From assembly GCA_038206765.1 (NCBI GenBank), contig JBBRAM010000010.1, positions 67,686-131,685 of the forward strand: a stretch of 64,000 nucleotides of DNA, given 5' to 3'. Position numbers and translations under genes: made by a program. This DNA comes from UKL13-2 sp038206765 (GTDB taxonomy: Bacteria; Pseudomonadota; Gammaproteobacteria; Burkholderiales; Usitatibacteraceae). The notes under the pieces are model-generated. The model did not search any database, was not told where the DNA came from, and saw nothing but the letters and a program-made list of their open reading frames with translations. Each line of letters opens with the position of its first letter. Position 1 is the first letter of the stretch. This document shows, piece after piece, positions 9,490-18,856 of the stretch.

Positions 9490-11202
9490 CTATTTGTTGA
9501 TTTTCCGTTTAGGTCGCAGTGCGTGGTGCGTATCGGTACGCGCGAGCCAATCGATCAACGCGTCAAGCACCGGTAGACTCAAGGCTTCGTCCGCGCGCGG
9601 GTCGTTGATTATCGCAACCACTACGCACATTTGCCCTGTTGCATCGGGTACGTAACCCGCTAACGCAGAAACATCGCGCAACGTCCCCGTTTTGAGCCTT
9701 GCTCGTCCGGCAGAGGGGCTGTCTTTGAGTCGGTTGCGCATCGTTCCATCTAGGCCGGCTATCGGCAAGCTAGCCATAAATTCTGGTGCCCACTGGCTGC
9801 GATTTGCGGCGGTTAACAATTCGGCCAACTGTAAAGGACGAATGCGCTCCAATCTGGATAGGCCGGAGCCATTTTCGAGCACTAAGCCGGTGGTATCGAT
9901 GCCTTGCCGCTTAAACCAATCACGCACCTCTTGTTCGGCAAACGCGAGTGTTGGCGCGGCAATACGCCGGAGACCACTTTCCGATGGTGGCGGGATTTCT
10001 GCCGTTGATGGTGGTGGCTCGTTTGGATTTAAATTAGTCGCACCAAGCGCGGCGGCATTCGCCCCTAGATTCAAATACAACATGCGTGCAAAGGTGTTGT
10101 CTGACTGCTTGTTAATATCGCGCACCAGCTCCCCCAGCGGCCTTGACCGATGCTGCGCTAACAGCAGGCCGGTTGCAATCGGGGCATTGCTTTCGATTAC
10201 CGTGCCGTTAAACGAGCCGCCCAGCTTTGCCCACAATGCTTTGAATAATCGTGTAGCGTATTGCGCACGGTCAATCACGTTAATGCTGGTTTTTGCCGCA
10301 CAGTTTTTCGGGAATGTTCCTTGCAACTGAACCTCCGTGCCGCCGAGATTAGATTGTGTTTGCGTGGGGATCAACCAGCCGCTGTCCCAGTCTTTGCAGG
10401 CGGTTTCGACAATGGTCATGTTCGAGACTACTGTCACGCGATCCAGCTCAGGCGTGACGCGAATACGCATGCCAGATGCATCGGACTCCATTTCCAGTTG
10501 CAACAAATTGAGATTGAGGTTCAGCGCATCCGGAATCACGTTATAACGGAATTCAGGCGATTCATCAAATGGCGGCGCCCCGATGTCAAGGCGCGATGGC
10601 TGGTAATACTGGCGATCCACGATCAAATTGCCGGCAATGGTGCGGATGCCCTGATTGCGCAGCGTTTCGAGCATGCGCTGGAACGCTTCCCAATCAAAAT
10701 CCATATCCGCCAGACCTCGCAGCACCAGATCTCCTTTAAGTACATCGCCCACCTGCTGCGCGGCTGTGTGTAGTTCAACACTCCCGCGGTGAATTGGCCC
10801 CAACCGATCCAAGCCAATAAAAGTCGGCACCAACTTCATGGTGGAGGCGGGCGCAAAACTGGTCTTGGCGTTATGCGACACGATCACCGCGTTATCTGAA
10901 AGTCGCATCACCACCACGCCGAGAGCAGCGTCAGGGAAATTGGCCTTACGCATAGCACCAACGACTACGGACGGCAGCGCAAAGCGTTTCGCGCTGGGAT
11001 TTACGTTTGCATTTGTGATCGCAGTTGTCTTGGCCTGCGCCTGCCCGCCCGCCTTCGGCTTTGTCTTTACATGTCCAGCGGTTTCTTGCGCGGCAGTCGC
11101 AGCAGAAAATGACAGCGCACTACTCAACATCACCAACACCATCGTTGCTAAAAAACAGCGATGGCGGTTGGCAGGGGCGAACACCTGATCAGGTTGGTTC
11201 AT
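9490..11202 (-). CDS. dacB: D-alanyl-D-alanine carboxypeptidase/endopeptidase (PBP4, family S13)
   Basis: A periplasmic penicillin-binding protein that trims or cleaves peptidoglycan stem peptides. All three active-site motifs of the serine DD-peptidases are present: STMK (SxxK) near residue 120, SDN near 367, and KTG in the C-terminal part (LKTGTLRDVSALAGY). About 250 residues separate the first two motifs, as expected for S13 enzymes with their large inserted domain. A hydrophobic signal segment spans residues 17-38, followed by an Ala/Lys/Thr-rich linker. I chose ATG at 11202 over the upstream in-frame 11235 because GAGG lies seven bases before it. The gene is single, with the TonB-dependent receptor divergent upstream. 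Confidence 0.93.
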   Translation of the reverse strand: MNQPDQVFAPANRHRCFLATMVLVMLSSALSFSAATAAQETAGHVKTKPKAGGQAQAKTTAITNANVNPSAKRFALPSVVVGAMRKANFPDAALGVVVMRLSDNAVIVSHNAKTSFAPASTMKLVPTFIGLDRLGPIHRGSVELHTAAQQVGDVLKGDLVLRGLADMDFDWEAFQRMLETLRNQGIRTIAGNLIVDRQYYQPSRLDIGAPPFDESPEFRYNVIPDALNLNLNLLQLEMESDASGMRIRVTPELDRVTVVSNMTIVETACKDWDSGWLIPTQTQSNLGGTEVQLQGTFPKNCAAKTSINVIDRAQYATRLFKALWAKLGGSFNGTVIESNAPIATGLLLAQHRSRPLGELVRDINKQSDNTFARMLYLNLGANAAALGATNLNPNEPPPSTAEIPPPSESGLRRIAAPTLAFAEQEVRDWFKRQGIDTTGLVLENGSGLSRLERIRPLQLAELLTAANRSQWAPEFMASLPIAGLDGTMRNRLKDSPSAGRARLKTGTLRDVSALAGYVPDATGQMCVVVAIINDPRADEALSLPVLDALIDWLARTDTHHALRPKRKINK

Positions 11203-11658
11203 AAAAATTCCTCGAAGTGGTATGTGTCGGGGCAATCGTTAAAAAATGAAACTACAGGGAAACGCCATCGTCGCCTTTATCGCCACACCCCGCAAAAATT
11301 TTGCTCGAATTTCGGTCGAAATTCACTGCGATTTTTTGCTCGTTAAAACTGGCTGTTGTAAAAACGCAACATCACAGGATTGCGCGTACAGAGTGGTGGC
11401 GCGCTTTTCATTGTTAACACAGCAGACTTTAGTGACAATACCATTGCAATTCGTTCTAAGTGGTAGCAAAGTTATCGGTATTGGTAGTTTATTGGTATTG
11501 TGCGCAAAGATTAAAAAAATTTGGTGAGTTGCAACGTTGCCCCACTCCACGTTCGCGCAGCACGTTTTCCATAGGATGCCATCCTCCTGTGGGCAAAAGA
11601 TTTATGTTCGGATTTTTGCACGGAATTTTGTCAGCATTACTAAAAAGGAGAACGCACT
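11203..11658. other. Intergenic region between dacB and the TonB-dependent receptor
   Basis: A 456-base divergent upstream region with no convincing gene. It is AT-rich near 11440-11525 and contains an inverted and two direct GGTATTG elements (annotated separately). A short palindrome AGGATG-C-CATCCT sits at 11573-11585, some 75 bases before the receptor start. I looked for cobalamin-riboswitch signatures because such receptors often carry them, and saw none. Confidence 0.6.
11436..11500. promoter_or_regulatory. GGTATTG repeat cluster, candidate operator
   Basis: CAATACC at 11436-11442 is the reverse complement of GGTATTG, which occurs at 11477-11483 and again at 11494-11500. The two direct copies start 17 bases apart, about 1.6 helical turns. 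The position, 160-220 bases upstream of the receptor, would suit regulator binding, but a chance origin in AT-rich DNA is possible. Confidence 0.3.
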
Positions 11659-14493
11659 GTGAAACTGAAGAAAATTGCCCAAGTTATTTCGCTACTCTGC
11701 ATCGCTGGGACAGCGGCAGCACAACAAACACCGCCCACCCCGCCTGGCCAAACGCCTGATAAGAAGCCGCAGACGATTGAAAAAGTTACCGTTACTGGCT
11801 CCAGCATTAAGCGCGTGGTGGACGAAGCCAATGTGCCTCTGCAGATCATTACTGCAGCCGACATCCAAAAGCTGGGCATTACGAGTGCTGAACAATTGCT
11901 CGCCACCATCAGCGCCAGCGGCAACGGTATCGATAACATGACGACCAACCAAGGTAGCGATTTCTTGAACAGCACAAGCTCCCGCTCGCTACCGAATAAC
12001 GGCGCTGCCGGCGCCAATTTACGCGGCCTGGGTGCTCAATATACGTTGGTGTTGTTGAATGGGCGCCGCACCACCTCGCATGCACTCAACGGTAAATCGG
12101 TGGATTTAAACTCAATTCCACTCGCGGCGATTGAACGCGTGGAAATTTTGAAAGACGGCGCATCGGCGATTTACGGTACAGACGCAATTGGTGGTGTGGT
12201 CAACTTTATTTTGAAAAAGGACTACACCGGTCTTGAGGTCACCGCGTTTGGTGATGTCACCGAGCACCAATATGGCAATATCTATCGCGGCTCTATCTTG
12301 GGCGGCTTCGGTAATTTGTCGAGGGACAAATACAACGTAATGGCAAGTCTAACGTTTGACACCAATGGTCGTCTACGCGGCAGCCAGCGCGAATTCCACA
12401 ACGGTTATCAACCTGGCCGCGGTTTGGCACCAGACACCACCGGCACACCGTTCGCCAACCTTGGCACGGGCGGAGGGACGGCGATTCGCAGCGCCATTAA
12501 CAATCTGCCCGGCTTTCCGGCGGTTACTAACGGCTACAGCCGTGTGAGCTTGCTTGCCTTGCAGGGCAAGTGTGACACTATCGCTAACAGCTATATCTAC
12601 CGCGGTGACATTACCGGCTTTCCACGCCTTAACGCCGCTTGCGTTTTTGACTACGGCAAGGAATGGAGCTTGCTGCAACCGGTGGAGCGGACTAATGTTG
12701 TCACACGCGGTTCGTTCGCGCTGTCAAATGACACCACTGCGTTTGCGGAATTTGTGGGGTCGCGGGTCAAGTCGGCGGTTGAATACACACCAATTCAAAT
12801 TACCAACCAGAACTATCCTGCATTCATTGTTAACGCTGGTGGGCAGACTGTTCGTTCCCCCTACTACCTTGATCTGACCGGCCTTGTTCCTGGCTTCGAC
12901 AACACAAAGCCCGAGCGGATTCGTTGGCGCTGTTTAGAATGCGGTCCACGTCAACAAGACACCACCACAGACACTTATCGCGCCTTGATTGGCGTTGACG
13001 GTATGGTTGCGGGTTGGGATTACAAAGTTGGGCTATCGAGTGCGCAAAGCAAGGCGAGCACGTTACTTGGTGAAGGTTACATGTACAGAGATCCAATTTA
13101 TGCAGCCCTAACAAGCGGTTTGATTAATCCGTTTCTGCTGCCTGGCCAAACGCAAACGCAAGTTGCAACCAATCTCGTAAATGCCGCTAAAGCCAAAGGT
13201 TTATCGCTATACGGCGGTCAGGGCAGCACAAAAGAGTTGGACGGTAGCTTCAGCAAAGAACTCTTTGCGCTGCCTGCCGGCCCGTTAGCGGTTGCGCTTG
13301 GCTTTGACCTCCGCAAAGAAAACTATAGATTCAAACAAGATCAGGCAAACCAGCCTCCGATTTTAGGTGTATCTGCGCCGTCATCGCTTAACGATGTAAG
13401 CCGGGATATCAAAGCTGTTTATGGTGAATTGCAAATCCCGGTGATCAAAAATTTGGATGTTCAGGTTGCGGTGCGCTACGATAAATATAACGATTTCGGC
13501 TCAACAACCAACCCTAAAGTTGCCGCCCGCTGGGCGCCGATGCCTGAACTGGCTTTCCGCAGTTCGTATAGCACCGGCTTTCATGCGCCCGATTTTGATG
13601 CCCTCTATGGCGGTGTAACCACAGGACAATTTAATAGCGATATAAATGATCCTGTCACCTGCCCGAACGGCATACCTGCTGCGGGTTTCAATACGGACGG
13701 TTGTGGTATTCGTCCGATCATCAATGGCGTCAGCAACCCAAAACTGAAAGCAGAAAAATCTAAACAGTTTTCGTTCGGGTTTGTGCTCCAGCCTGCTCCG
13801 TGGTTCTCCGCAAGTGTTGATTTTTGGAAGATTGAACTAACCGACCGTATTGGTGCGCTTTCGGGTCAAGCACTGGTCGCCAATTACGATCAGTACAAGC
13901 AATACGTCATTCGTGTTGGCGGCCAAATTGATAGCGTTATCTCGCCAACATTCAATTTGGCAGGCGATAAAGTACGCGGCGCCGACGTAAATCTCACTGG
14001 CAACTGGACCAGCGATATCGGTAAGTTCGTAGCGACGTTGGACGGCACTTACACCCAAAGCTTCAAGAGCCGCTTCAGCGCTGCCGACCCATACACTGAG
14101 CTGGTTGGCAATTTTGGCAACACCACCAATGGCTTTGATTTGCATGTGAGTTGGAAGCATACTGCCAGCGTCACGTGGTCACAGGGGCCTTGGAGCAGCA
14201 CGTTGTCGCAACACTACACGGCTGGGTACCAGTCCGAGCGTGATGGCTTTGGTGCAGGCTTTACTTCTCCGTTGGCACCATCCCGCGTTGACAGCTACAC
14301 TCTCTTCAACCTGACTGGAACCTACACCGGCTTTAAAAACCTGACAATTACGGCTGGTATCAGAAACCTTCTGGATACCAAGCCATCGTTCTCGGCACAT
14401 AACGTCGATAACGTCGCCGGCGCTGGATGGGATGCACGGGTTGGTGATCCCCGTTTGCGTTCGCTTATCTTGCGTCTGAACTATAAGTTCTAA
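11659..14493 (+). CDS. TonB-dependent outer-membrane receptor
   Basis: A 944-residue outer-membrane beta-barrel transporter driven by TonB-ExbBD. A signal peptide (MKLKKIAQVISLLCIAGTAAA) is followed by a proline-rich stretch, then a TonB-box-like segment (IEKVTVTGSSI) and the plug domain. The plug includes NLRGLGAQYTLVLLNGRR and RVEILKDGASAIYGTDAIGG, hallmarks of the family. The chain ends on RSLILRLNYKF, a final beta-strand with C-terminal Phe. The start is GTG with AAGGAG upstream. Cysteine pairs in extracellular loops (RWRCLECG, DPVTCPNG...DGCG) suggest disulphide-stabilised loops. The long plug and 'NSTSSRSLPNNGAAG' type segment resemble receptors for sugars or peptides rather than classical siderophores, but the ligand is not determinable. 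A strong terminator follows. Confidence 0.93.
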   Translation: MKLKKIAQVISLLCIAGTAAAQQTPPTPPGQTPDKKPQTIEKVTVTGSSIKRVVDEANVPLQIITAADIQKLGITSAEQLLATISASGNGIDNMTTNQGSDFLNSTSSRSLPNNGAAGANLRGLGAQYTLVLLNGRRTTSHALNGKSVDLNSIPLAAIERVEILKDGASAIYGTDAIGGVVNFILKKDYTGLEVTAFGDVTEHQYGNIYRGSILGGFGNLSRDKYNVMASLTFDTNGRLRGSQREFHNGYQPGRGLAPDTTGTPFANLGTGGGTAIRSAINNLPGFPAVTNGYSRVSLLALQGKCDTIANSYIYRGDITGFPRLNAACVFDYGKEWSLLQPVERTNVVTRGSFALSNDTTAFAEFVGSRVKSAVEYTPIQITNQNYPAFIVNAGGQTVRSPYYLDLTGLVPGFDNTKPERIRWRCLECGPRQQDTTTDTYRALIGVDGMVAGWDYKVGLSSAQSKASTLLGEGYMYRDPIYAALTSGLINPFLLPGQTQTQVATNLVNAAKAKGLSLYGGQGSTKELDGSFSKELFALPAGPLAVALGFDLRKENYRFKQDQANQPPILGVSAPSSLNDVSRDIKAVYGELQIPVIKNLDVQVAVRYDKYNDFGSTTNPKVAARWAPMPELAFRSSYSTGFHAPDFDALYGGVTTGQFNSDINDPVTCPNGIPAAGFNTDGCGIRPIINGVSNPKLKAEKSKQFSFGFVLQPAPWFSASVDFWKIELTDRIGALSGQALVANYDQYKQYVIRVGGQIDSVISPTFNLAGDKVRGADVNLTGNWTSDIGKFVATLDGTYTQSFKSRFSAADPYTELVGNFGNTTNGFDLHVSWKHTASVTWSQGPWSSTLSQHYTAGYQSERDGFGAGFTSPLAPSRVDSYTLFNLTGTYTGFKNLTITAGIRNLLDTKPSFSAHNVDNVAGAGWDARVGDPRLRSLILRLNYKF

Positions 14494-14524
14494 TTTCGCT
14501 AGTTCATTTATTTATGCAAATTAA

Positions 14525-14560
14525 ACGGGGCGCTTCGGTTACGAAGTGCCCCGTTTTTTT
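14525..14560 (+). terminator. Rho-independent terminator after the TonB-dependent receptor
   Basis: ACGGGGCGCTTCG pairs with CGAAGTGCCCCGT, a 13-pair stem with one G-U pair and a four-base loop, followed by seven T. It lies 31 bases after the receptor stop codon. Confidence 0.92.
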
Positions 14561-14568
14561 GATGCATA

Positions 14569-15651
14569 ATGAAGGCAATGAATCGAAGAAATTTTAGTCT
14601 GAAACTGGCGTGGGCCGGGTTGGCTGCACTAGGGTTTGCGTTGCCTGCGGCAGCGGAGAAATCTCGCAAACAACCCAGGCGCCGGACAACTGCCGGGCCA
14701 TCGCTGATCAAACCCCGCGCCTTAAAACGTGGCGACCTGGTTGGCCTGATTGCACCAAGCGGGGCAACCGATGCAGCCTTTGTTGAGCAGCGGGTTAAAA
14801 ATTTGGAGGCGTTTGGTTTTAGCGTAAAAGTCAGCAAAAATATTCTTGCGACGCGCGGTAACACCGCCGGCACGGTGGCGGAACGGGTTGCCGATATTCA
14901 CGACATGTTTGCGGATCGCGACATCAAAGCCATCTGGGCAGTACGCGGCGGTTCCGGCGCATCGCAACTATTGCCGACAATCGACTACGGCCTGATCCGC
15001 CGCAATCCAAAAATATTGGTCGGTTACTCTGACATCACGGCGCTACATTTGGCGTTGTTACGCCATGCGGGTTTAGTGACGTTTCACGGCCCGGTTGCCT
15101 CAGCAGGCTTCACCGACTATGCCGCAACTCAGCTTGAGGCCGTGTTAATGCACCCACGGCCTGAAACGACAATTTACATGTCGGCAACCAACGAAATTCG
15201 CGCTGAAACTGCGCCCGAATTTCGGCTGCGTACCATCAGGCAAGGCATTGCCGAGGGTCGTCTCATCGGCGGAAACTTATCGGTGCTCGCCGCGTTGATC
15301 GGCACAGCCTATGCGGCCGACATACGCGATGCGATTTTGTTTTTGGAAGACGTGGGCGAAGCGCCCTACCGGATTGACCGGATGTTGACCCAGCTTGAGC
15401 AAAGTGCCCCGCTATCTACAGCCCGAGGCGTGATGCTCGGCGTATTTAGCAACGTCGCCACTGCTGATGGACCCTCACTCACGCTGGAGCAAACCTTGGA
15501 TGATCATTTTGCGTCGCTCAAGATTCCATCAATTTCCGGTTTTTCGTTTGGCCATATCGCCAATCAATTTACGATTCCGGTTGGCGTGCAAGCGCGGCTG
15601 GACACCGAGAATCAGACGCTGACACTGCTGGAAGCGGCTGTGCTCGGGTAA
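14569..15651 (+). CDS. LD-carboxypeptidase (muramoyltetrapeptide carboxypeptidase, family S66), Tat-exported
   Basis: Removes the terminal D-Ala from murein tetrapeptides during peptidoglycan recycling. The fold signatures of S66 enzymes are present: AVRGGSGAS, then GYSDIT with the predicted nucleophile Ser, FLEDVGEAPYRIDRML with the catalytic Glu region, and SFGHIANQFTIPVG with the catalytic His. Characterised LdcA enzymes are cytoplasmic. This one instead begins NRRNFSLK followed by a hydrophobic stretch ending in AAA, a twin-arginine signal, so it likely acts in the periplasm. Two ATGs (14569 and 14578) are possible starts; neither has a strong ribosome site and both keep the signal. It begins just after the receptor terminator, so it needs its own promoter or read-through. 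Confidence 0.9.
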   Translation: MKAMNRRNFSLKLAWAGLAALGFALPAAAEKSRKQPRRRTTAGPSLIKPRALKRGDLVGLIAPSGATDAAFVEQRVKNLEAFGFSVKVSKNILATRGNTAGTVAERVADIHDMFADRDIKAIWAVRGGSGASQLLPTIDYGLIRRNPKILVGYSDITALHLALLRHAGLVTFHGPVASAGFTDYAATQLEAVLMHPRPETTIYMSATNEIRAETAPEFRLRTIRQGIAEGRLIGGNLSVLAALIGTAYAADIRDAILFLEDVGEAPYRIDRMLTQLEQSAPLSTARGVMLGVFSNVATADGPSLTLEQTLDDHFASLKIPSISGFSFGHIANQFTIPVGVQARLDTENQTLTLLEAAVLG

Positions 15652-15746
15652 AACGACTTTTCGCTTTGGATAATCAAACGATGGGCAGTTTTGCCAATGT
15701 GCGTGCGCGCTGATCTTCGTTTGAAATAAATGTAGATAAAGTTGAA

Positions 15747-15784
15747 CAAAAAAACGGCTGCGCATTGCTGCGCAGCCGTTTTAG
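15747..15784. terminator. Bidirectional Rho-independent terminator
   Basis: AAAACGGCTGCGC pairs perfectly with GCGCAGCCGTTTT (13 pairs) around ATTGCT. An A-run precedes it and a T-run follows, so it can serve both the LD-carboxypeptidase (+) and the glycine-zipper gene (-), which converge here. Confidence 0.9.
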
Positions 15785-15846
15785 TTTGGGACCCGGTAGT
15801 TCGCGTTAAATCGTTAAATTCAGCGCACCGGTCTACCGGATCACAA

Positions 15847-16647
15847 TCAGTAAGAACGCAAGTAAGTCGGTCTTGGCGCTCTTGATTCGGAACGTGATTC
15901 ATAGCGTGCATCCGGACGCGCTTCATAGCGTTCACCACCGCCGAGGCCACGCGACACGGGGCGGACCTCTACATTGACCTGCATGGTTGGACCCGGATCG
16001 TAGGGCAGACGGGTGTTATATTCGCGGCCTTGGTATCGATAACGGACATCATAACCACGCACCTCGTCACGGGTATCCGATATGGTTTGACAACGTTGTA
16101 CGTCACGGGTGACAGGTACACGGTCTACATCAACCACTTGGCGCGTTGAATTATTGCGATAGCTGGCATCGCGATAATTGCGATTATCGTTTTCGGCACT
16201 GTTACCCACGATTCCACCTAAAATTGCGCCGACTGCAGTTCCGCGATCACGTCCGCCGCTAGAATGTCCAAATTGATGCCCAATCGCACCGCCAATTACT
16301 GCGCCAAGCACGGTGCCCGCACCGATGCCACGATTGCTGCCGTTGTTGTAGGCGCTATAGTCGCGGGAGTCGCGAGAATCATCACGGCGATCCTCATCAT
16401 AAACAACCCGATTGACACGACGCTCTTCATAGCTTGCGACTTGTTCGGTATAGCACTGCTGGCGCGGCACCGATACGCGCTCAAAAATCGGGGTCGATGA
16501 AATCACGGTGGCGACATCACCAAATTCATTGGCTTGCGCGGTAGTGGCGAACACACCCGCTACAGCCAGCGTTGATAGTGCCGCCGCTGTTGCAATAACG
16601 CTGACGCGTGCATTGACGCTTTTCATCATACGAACAACTGGTTTCAT
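15847..16647 (-). CDS. Glycine-zipper 2TM-domain envelope protein
   Basis: A 266-residue exported protein. After a signal peptide (hydrophobic stretch ending TTAQA) comes a Tyr/Arg/Asp-rich region, then a glycine zipper, GTVLGAVIGGAIGHQFGH and GTAVGAILGGIVGN, as in the 17-kDa surface-antigen family. The C-terminal part has a basic, Tyr-rich repeat-like tail (RYEARPDARYESRSESR). Related proteins sit in the outer membrane or periplasm, and their function is largely unknown. The start at 16647 is chosen over the upstream 16722 because AAGGAG lies five bases before it and the signal peptide begins there. It is divergent from mmsA, with 224 bases between them. Confidence 0.82.
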   Translation of the reverse strand: MKPVVRMMKSVNARVSVIATAAALSTLAVAGVFATTAQANEFGDVATVISSTPIFERVSVPRQQCYTEQVASYEERRVNRVVYDEDRRDDSRDSRDYSAYNNGSNRGIGAGTVLGAVIGGAIGHQFGHSSGGRDRGTAVGAILGGIVGNSAENDNRNYRDASYRNNSTRQVVDVDRVPVTRDVQRCQTISDTRDEVRGYDVRYRYQGREYNTRLPYDPGPTMQVNVEVRPVSRGLGGGERYEARPDARYESRSESRAPRPTYLRSY

Positions 16648-16871
16648 GTGAACTCCTTGTTTGTTGGCCTGCATTTCACTAACGCGGGAGTTTAGACGCG
16701 GTTGACTTGGCTGGAAGTGCATAAGGTGTGAGGGGGCGTGAGGTGAGCGTGTTGAGCGTGCCTTAAAAAAACTACGAAGGCTTCATAGACCGACTAATGC
16801 GCATCAGCCGCTGAAACAGCCTAAAATTATGTATTATTTTAAGTAACCAACCCGCAACTGAGGAGATTTCC

Positions 16872-18428
16872 ATGTCTGCTGTTTTAACCCCGCCCGCAAA
16901 TATTTCTGCTACACCCGCGAACACGATTGTCACCAACGCCACGGTGAAGTTACTTATTAACGGCAAACTTGTTGAATCGAAAACCCAAGTTTGGAAAGAT
17001 GTGGTGAATCCAGCCACACAAGAAGTCTTGGCCCGGGTTCCATTTGCCACTACGGAAGAAATTAACGCTGCGATTGAGTCTGCCGCGTTCGCATTCAAAA
17101 CATGGAAAAACGTGCCGATTGGCGCACGTGCCCGCGTTATGCTGAAGCTGCAAGAGCTTATCCGCCGCGATATGAAAAAGCTCGCGGCGTGCTTAACCGC
17201 CGAACAGGGCAAAACCTTGCCGGATGCTGAAGGCGATGTGTTCCGTGGCCTCGAAGTCGTTGAGCACGCTTGCGGTATTGGCACCTTGTTGTTGGGTGAG
17301 TTTGCCGAAAACGTCGCGGGCGGCATTGATACCTATTTCCTGCGCCAACCGATCGGTGTTTGCGCCGGCATAACGCCGTTTAATTTTCCAGCCATGATTC
17401 CGCTCTGGATGTTCCCGATGGCGATTGTTACTGGCAACACCTTTGTGTTGAAGCCCTCAGAACAAGACCCTATGACGACGATGCTGCTTGCTGAACTGGC
17501 GATGGAAGCTGGTGTTCCGGCGGGCGTGTTGAACGTAATTCACGGCGGCAAGGAAGTGGTGGATGCGCTTTGCACAAACCCAACGATTCAAGCGGTTTCA
17601 TTCGTTGGCTCGTGCCATGTGGGCGAGCATGTCTACAAGCTCGCAAGCAACCATGGAAAGCGTGCACAGTGCATGATGGGCGCTAAAAACCACGCCGTCG
17701 TAATGTCTGATGCCAGCAAGGATCAATCATTGAACGCCTTGGTTGGTGCGGGGTTCGGGGCAGCGGGGCAACGCTGCATGGCCACTTCGGTGGCAGTTTT
17801 AGTCGGTGAAGCTAACCAATGGATTCCCGATATTGTGGCCAAAGCAAAATCGTTAAAAGTGAACGCGGGAACCGTCGCCGGAACCGATGTAGGCCCGGTG
17901 ATCTCGAAACAAGCCAAAATGCGCATTGAAGGCTTGATTGCGCAAGGCGTGAGTGAAGGTGCGAAATTGGAATTAGATGGCCGCAATCCTATTGTGGCAG
18001 GCTTTGAACAGGGTAATTTTATTGCGCCGACCGTTTTCTCTGGTGTGAAGCCTGGCATGAAGGTGTATGACGAAGAAATTTTTGGCCCCGTCCTGATCAT
18101 CGTCAGCGTTGATACGCTCGATGAAGCCATTGCAATCGTGAACGCCAACCCATACGGCAACGGCACCGGTATCTTCACGCAATCCGGCGCGGTCGCCCGT
18201 AAGTTTCAAAATGAAATCGATGTTGGCCAAGTCGGCATCAACGTGCCTGTTCCGGTGCCTGTACCCTACTTCAGCTTCACCGGTTCGCGCGGCTCTAAGC
18301 TCGGGGATTTGGGTCCGTATGGCAAACAAGCAATTCAGTTCTATACGCAAACCAAGACGGTAACGATGCGTTGGTTTGATGATTCACTGGCGAGTACGGG
18401 CGTGAATACCACCATCAGCCTGAAATAA
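16872..18428 (+). CDS. mmsA: Methylmalonate-semialdehyde dehydrogenase (CoA-acylating)
   Basis: Converts methylmalonate semialdehyde, NAD+ and CoA into propionyl-CoA, the last step of the valine branch (also used for thymine). The aldehyde-dehydrogenase body is complete, with TPFNFPAMIPLWM near the NAD/CoA site and the catalytic Cys in GAAGQRCMA. The C-terminal EIDVGQVGINVPVPVPVPYFSF segment is characteristic of MmsA rather than general ALDHs. GAGGAG lies eight bases before the ATG. The N-terminus carries about 25 residues (Ala/Thr/Pro-rich) ahead of the conserved start. It heads a run of valine-degradation genes through 21628. An AT-rich stretch with TATTAT at about 16834 may be the -10 element. 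Confidence 0.95.
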   Translation: MSAVLTPPANISATPANTIVTNATVKLLINGKLVESKTQVWKDVVNPATQEVLARVPFATTEEINAAIESAAFAFKTWKNVPIGARARVMLKLQELIRRDMKKLAACLTAEQGKTLPDAEGDVFRGLEVVEHACGIGTLLLGEFAENVAGGIDTYFLRQPIGVCAGITPFNFPAMIPLWMFPMAIVTGNTFVLKPSEQDPMTTMLLAELAMEAGVPAGVLNVIHGGKEVVDALCTNPTIQAVSFVGSCHVGEHVYKLASNHGKRAQCMMGAKNHAVVMSDASKDQSLNALVGAGFGAAGQRCMATSVAVLVGEANQWIPDIVAKAKSLKVNAGTVAGTDVGPVISKQAKMRIEGLIAQGVSEGAKLELDGRNPIVAGFEQGNFIAPTVFSGVKPGMKVYDEEIFGPVLIIVSVDTLDEAIAIVNANPYGNGTGIFTQSGAVARKFQNEIDVGQVGINVPVPVPVPYFSFTGSRGSKLGDLGPYGKQAIQFYTQTKTVTMRWFDDSLASTGVNTTISLK

Positions 18429-18437
18429 TGGCCGCTT

Positions 18438-18788
18438 ATGAAAGCCACGCCGATTAGGCTCAAAGCCATCGTTACGTTATTTATGGTTGGTACTTTTTTG
18501 GGATTGGGCTTGTGTATTTTTAATTTGACGCAAGCAAAATTTGCCGGGGCCCTGCTTGCGCTAGGCTTCGCGTTTTCAATGATGGCGGCGGCGGTAAATC
18601 CCAGATCGATCTTTAGAAATAATCAAGAAACGCGCGAAGATGTGAGCCATAAAGTGAGCCAAACGCTGAGCCCGAAAAGTAACGCCACTGATGGCGCAAC
18701 CAAAAAAGCCCAGCAACTCAATTTGCTCATGGGCGCTTGCTATATTGCTTCACTCAGTATTTTTCTAGTTGGCAAATTTATCGCATAA
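18438..18788 (+). CDS. Small membrane protein of unknown function
   Basis: A 116-residue protein I do not recognise. It has three hydrophobic segments, at about residues 10-30, 33-52 and 94-114. Between the second and third lies a polar loop (NNQETREDVSHKVSQTLSPKS). It starts nine bases after the mmsA stop and ends 68 bases before mmsB, so it is probably translated from the same message. A role in valine metabolism is not implied by its sequence. The frame is well kept and codon use matches its neighbours, which argues for a real gene. Confidence 0.6.
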   Translation: MKATPIRLKAIVTLFMVGTFLGLGLCIFNLTQAKFAGALLALGFAFSMMAAAVNPRSIFRNNQETREDVSHKVSQTLSPKSNATDGATKKAQQLNLLMGACYIASLSIFLVGKFIA

Positions 18789-18856
18789 ATCCGACATATG
18801 AGATCGGCAATGGGGCGAGACAAAATGGACGAAGGGCAACGGACAAGGGACAAAAA

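Noticed and set aside
9692..10330. A 212-codon plus-strand frame
   Set aside because: It is antisense to dacB, where the SDN motif and C-terminal region are well conserved.
11236..11658. Possible cobalamin riboswitch before the TonB-dependent receptor
   Set aside because: I looked for the conserved B12-box and its hairpins and did not find them.
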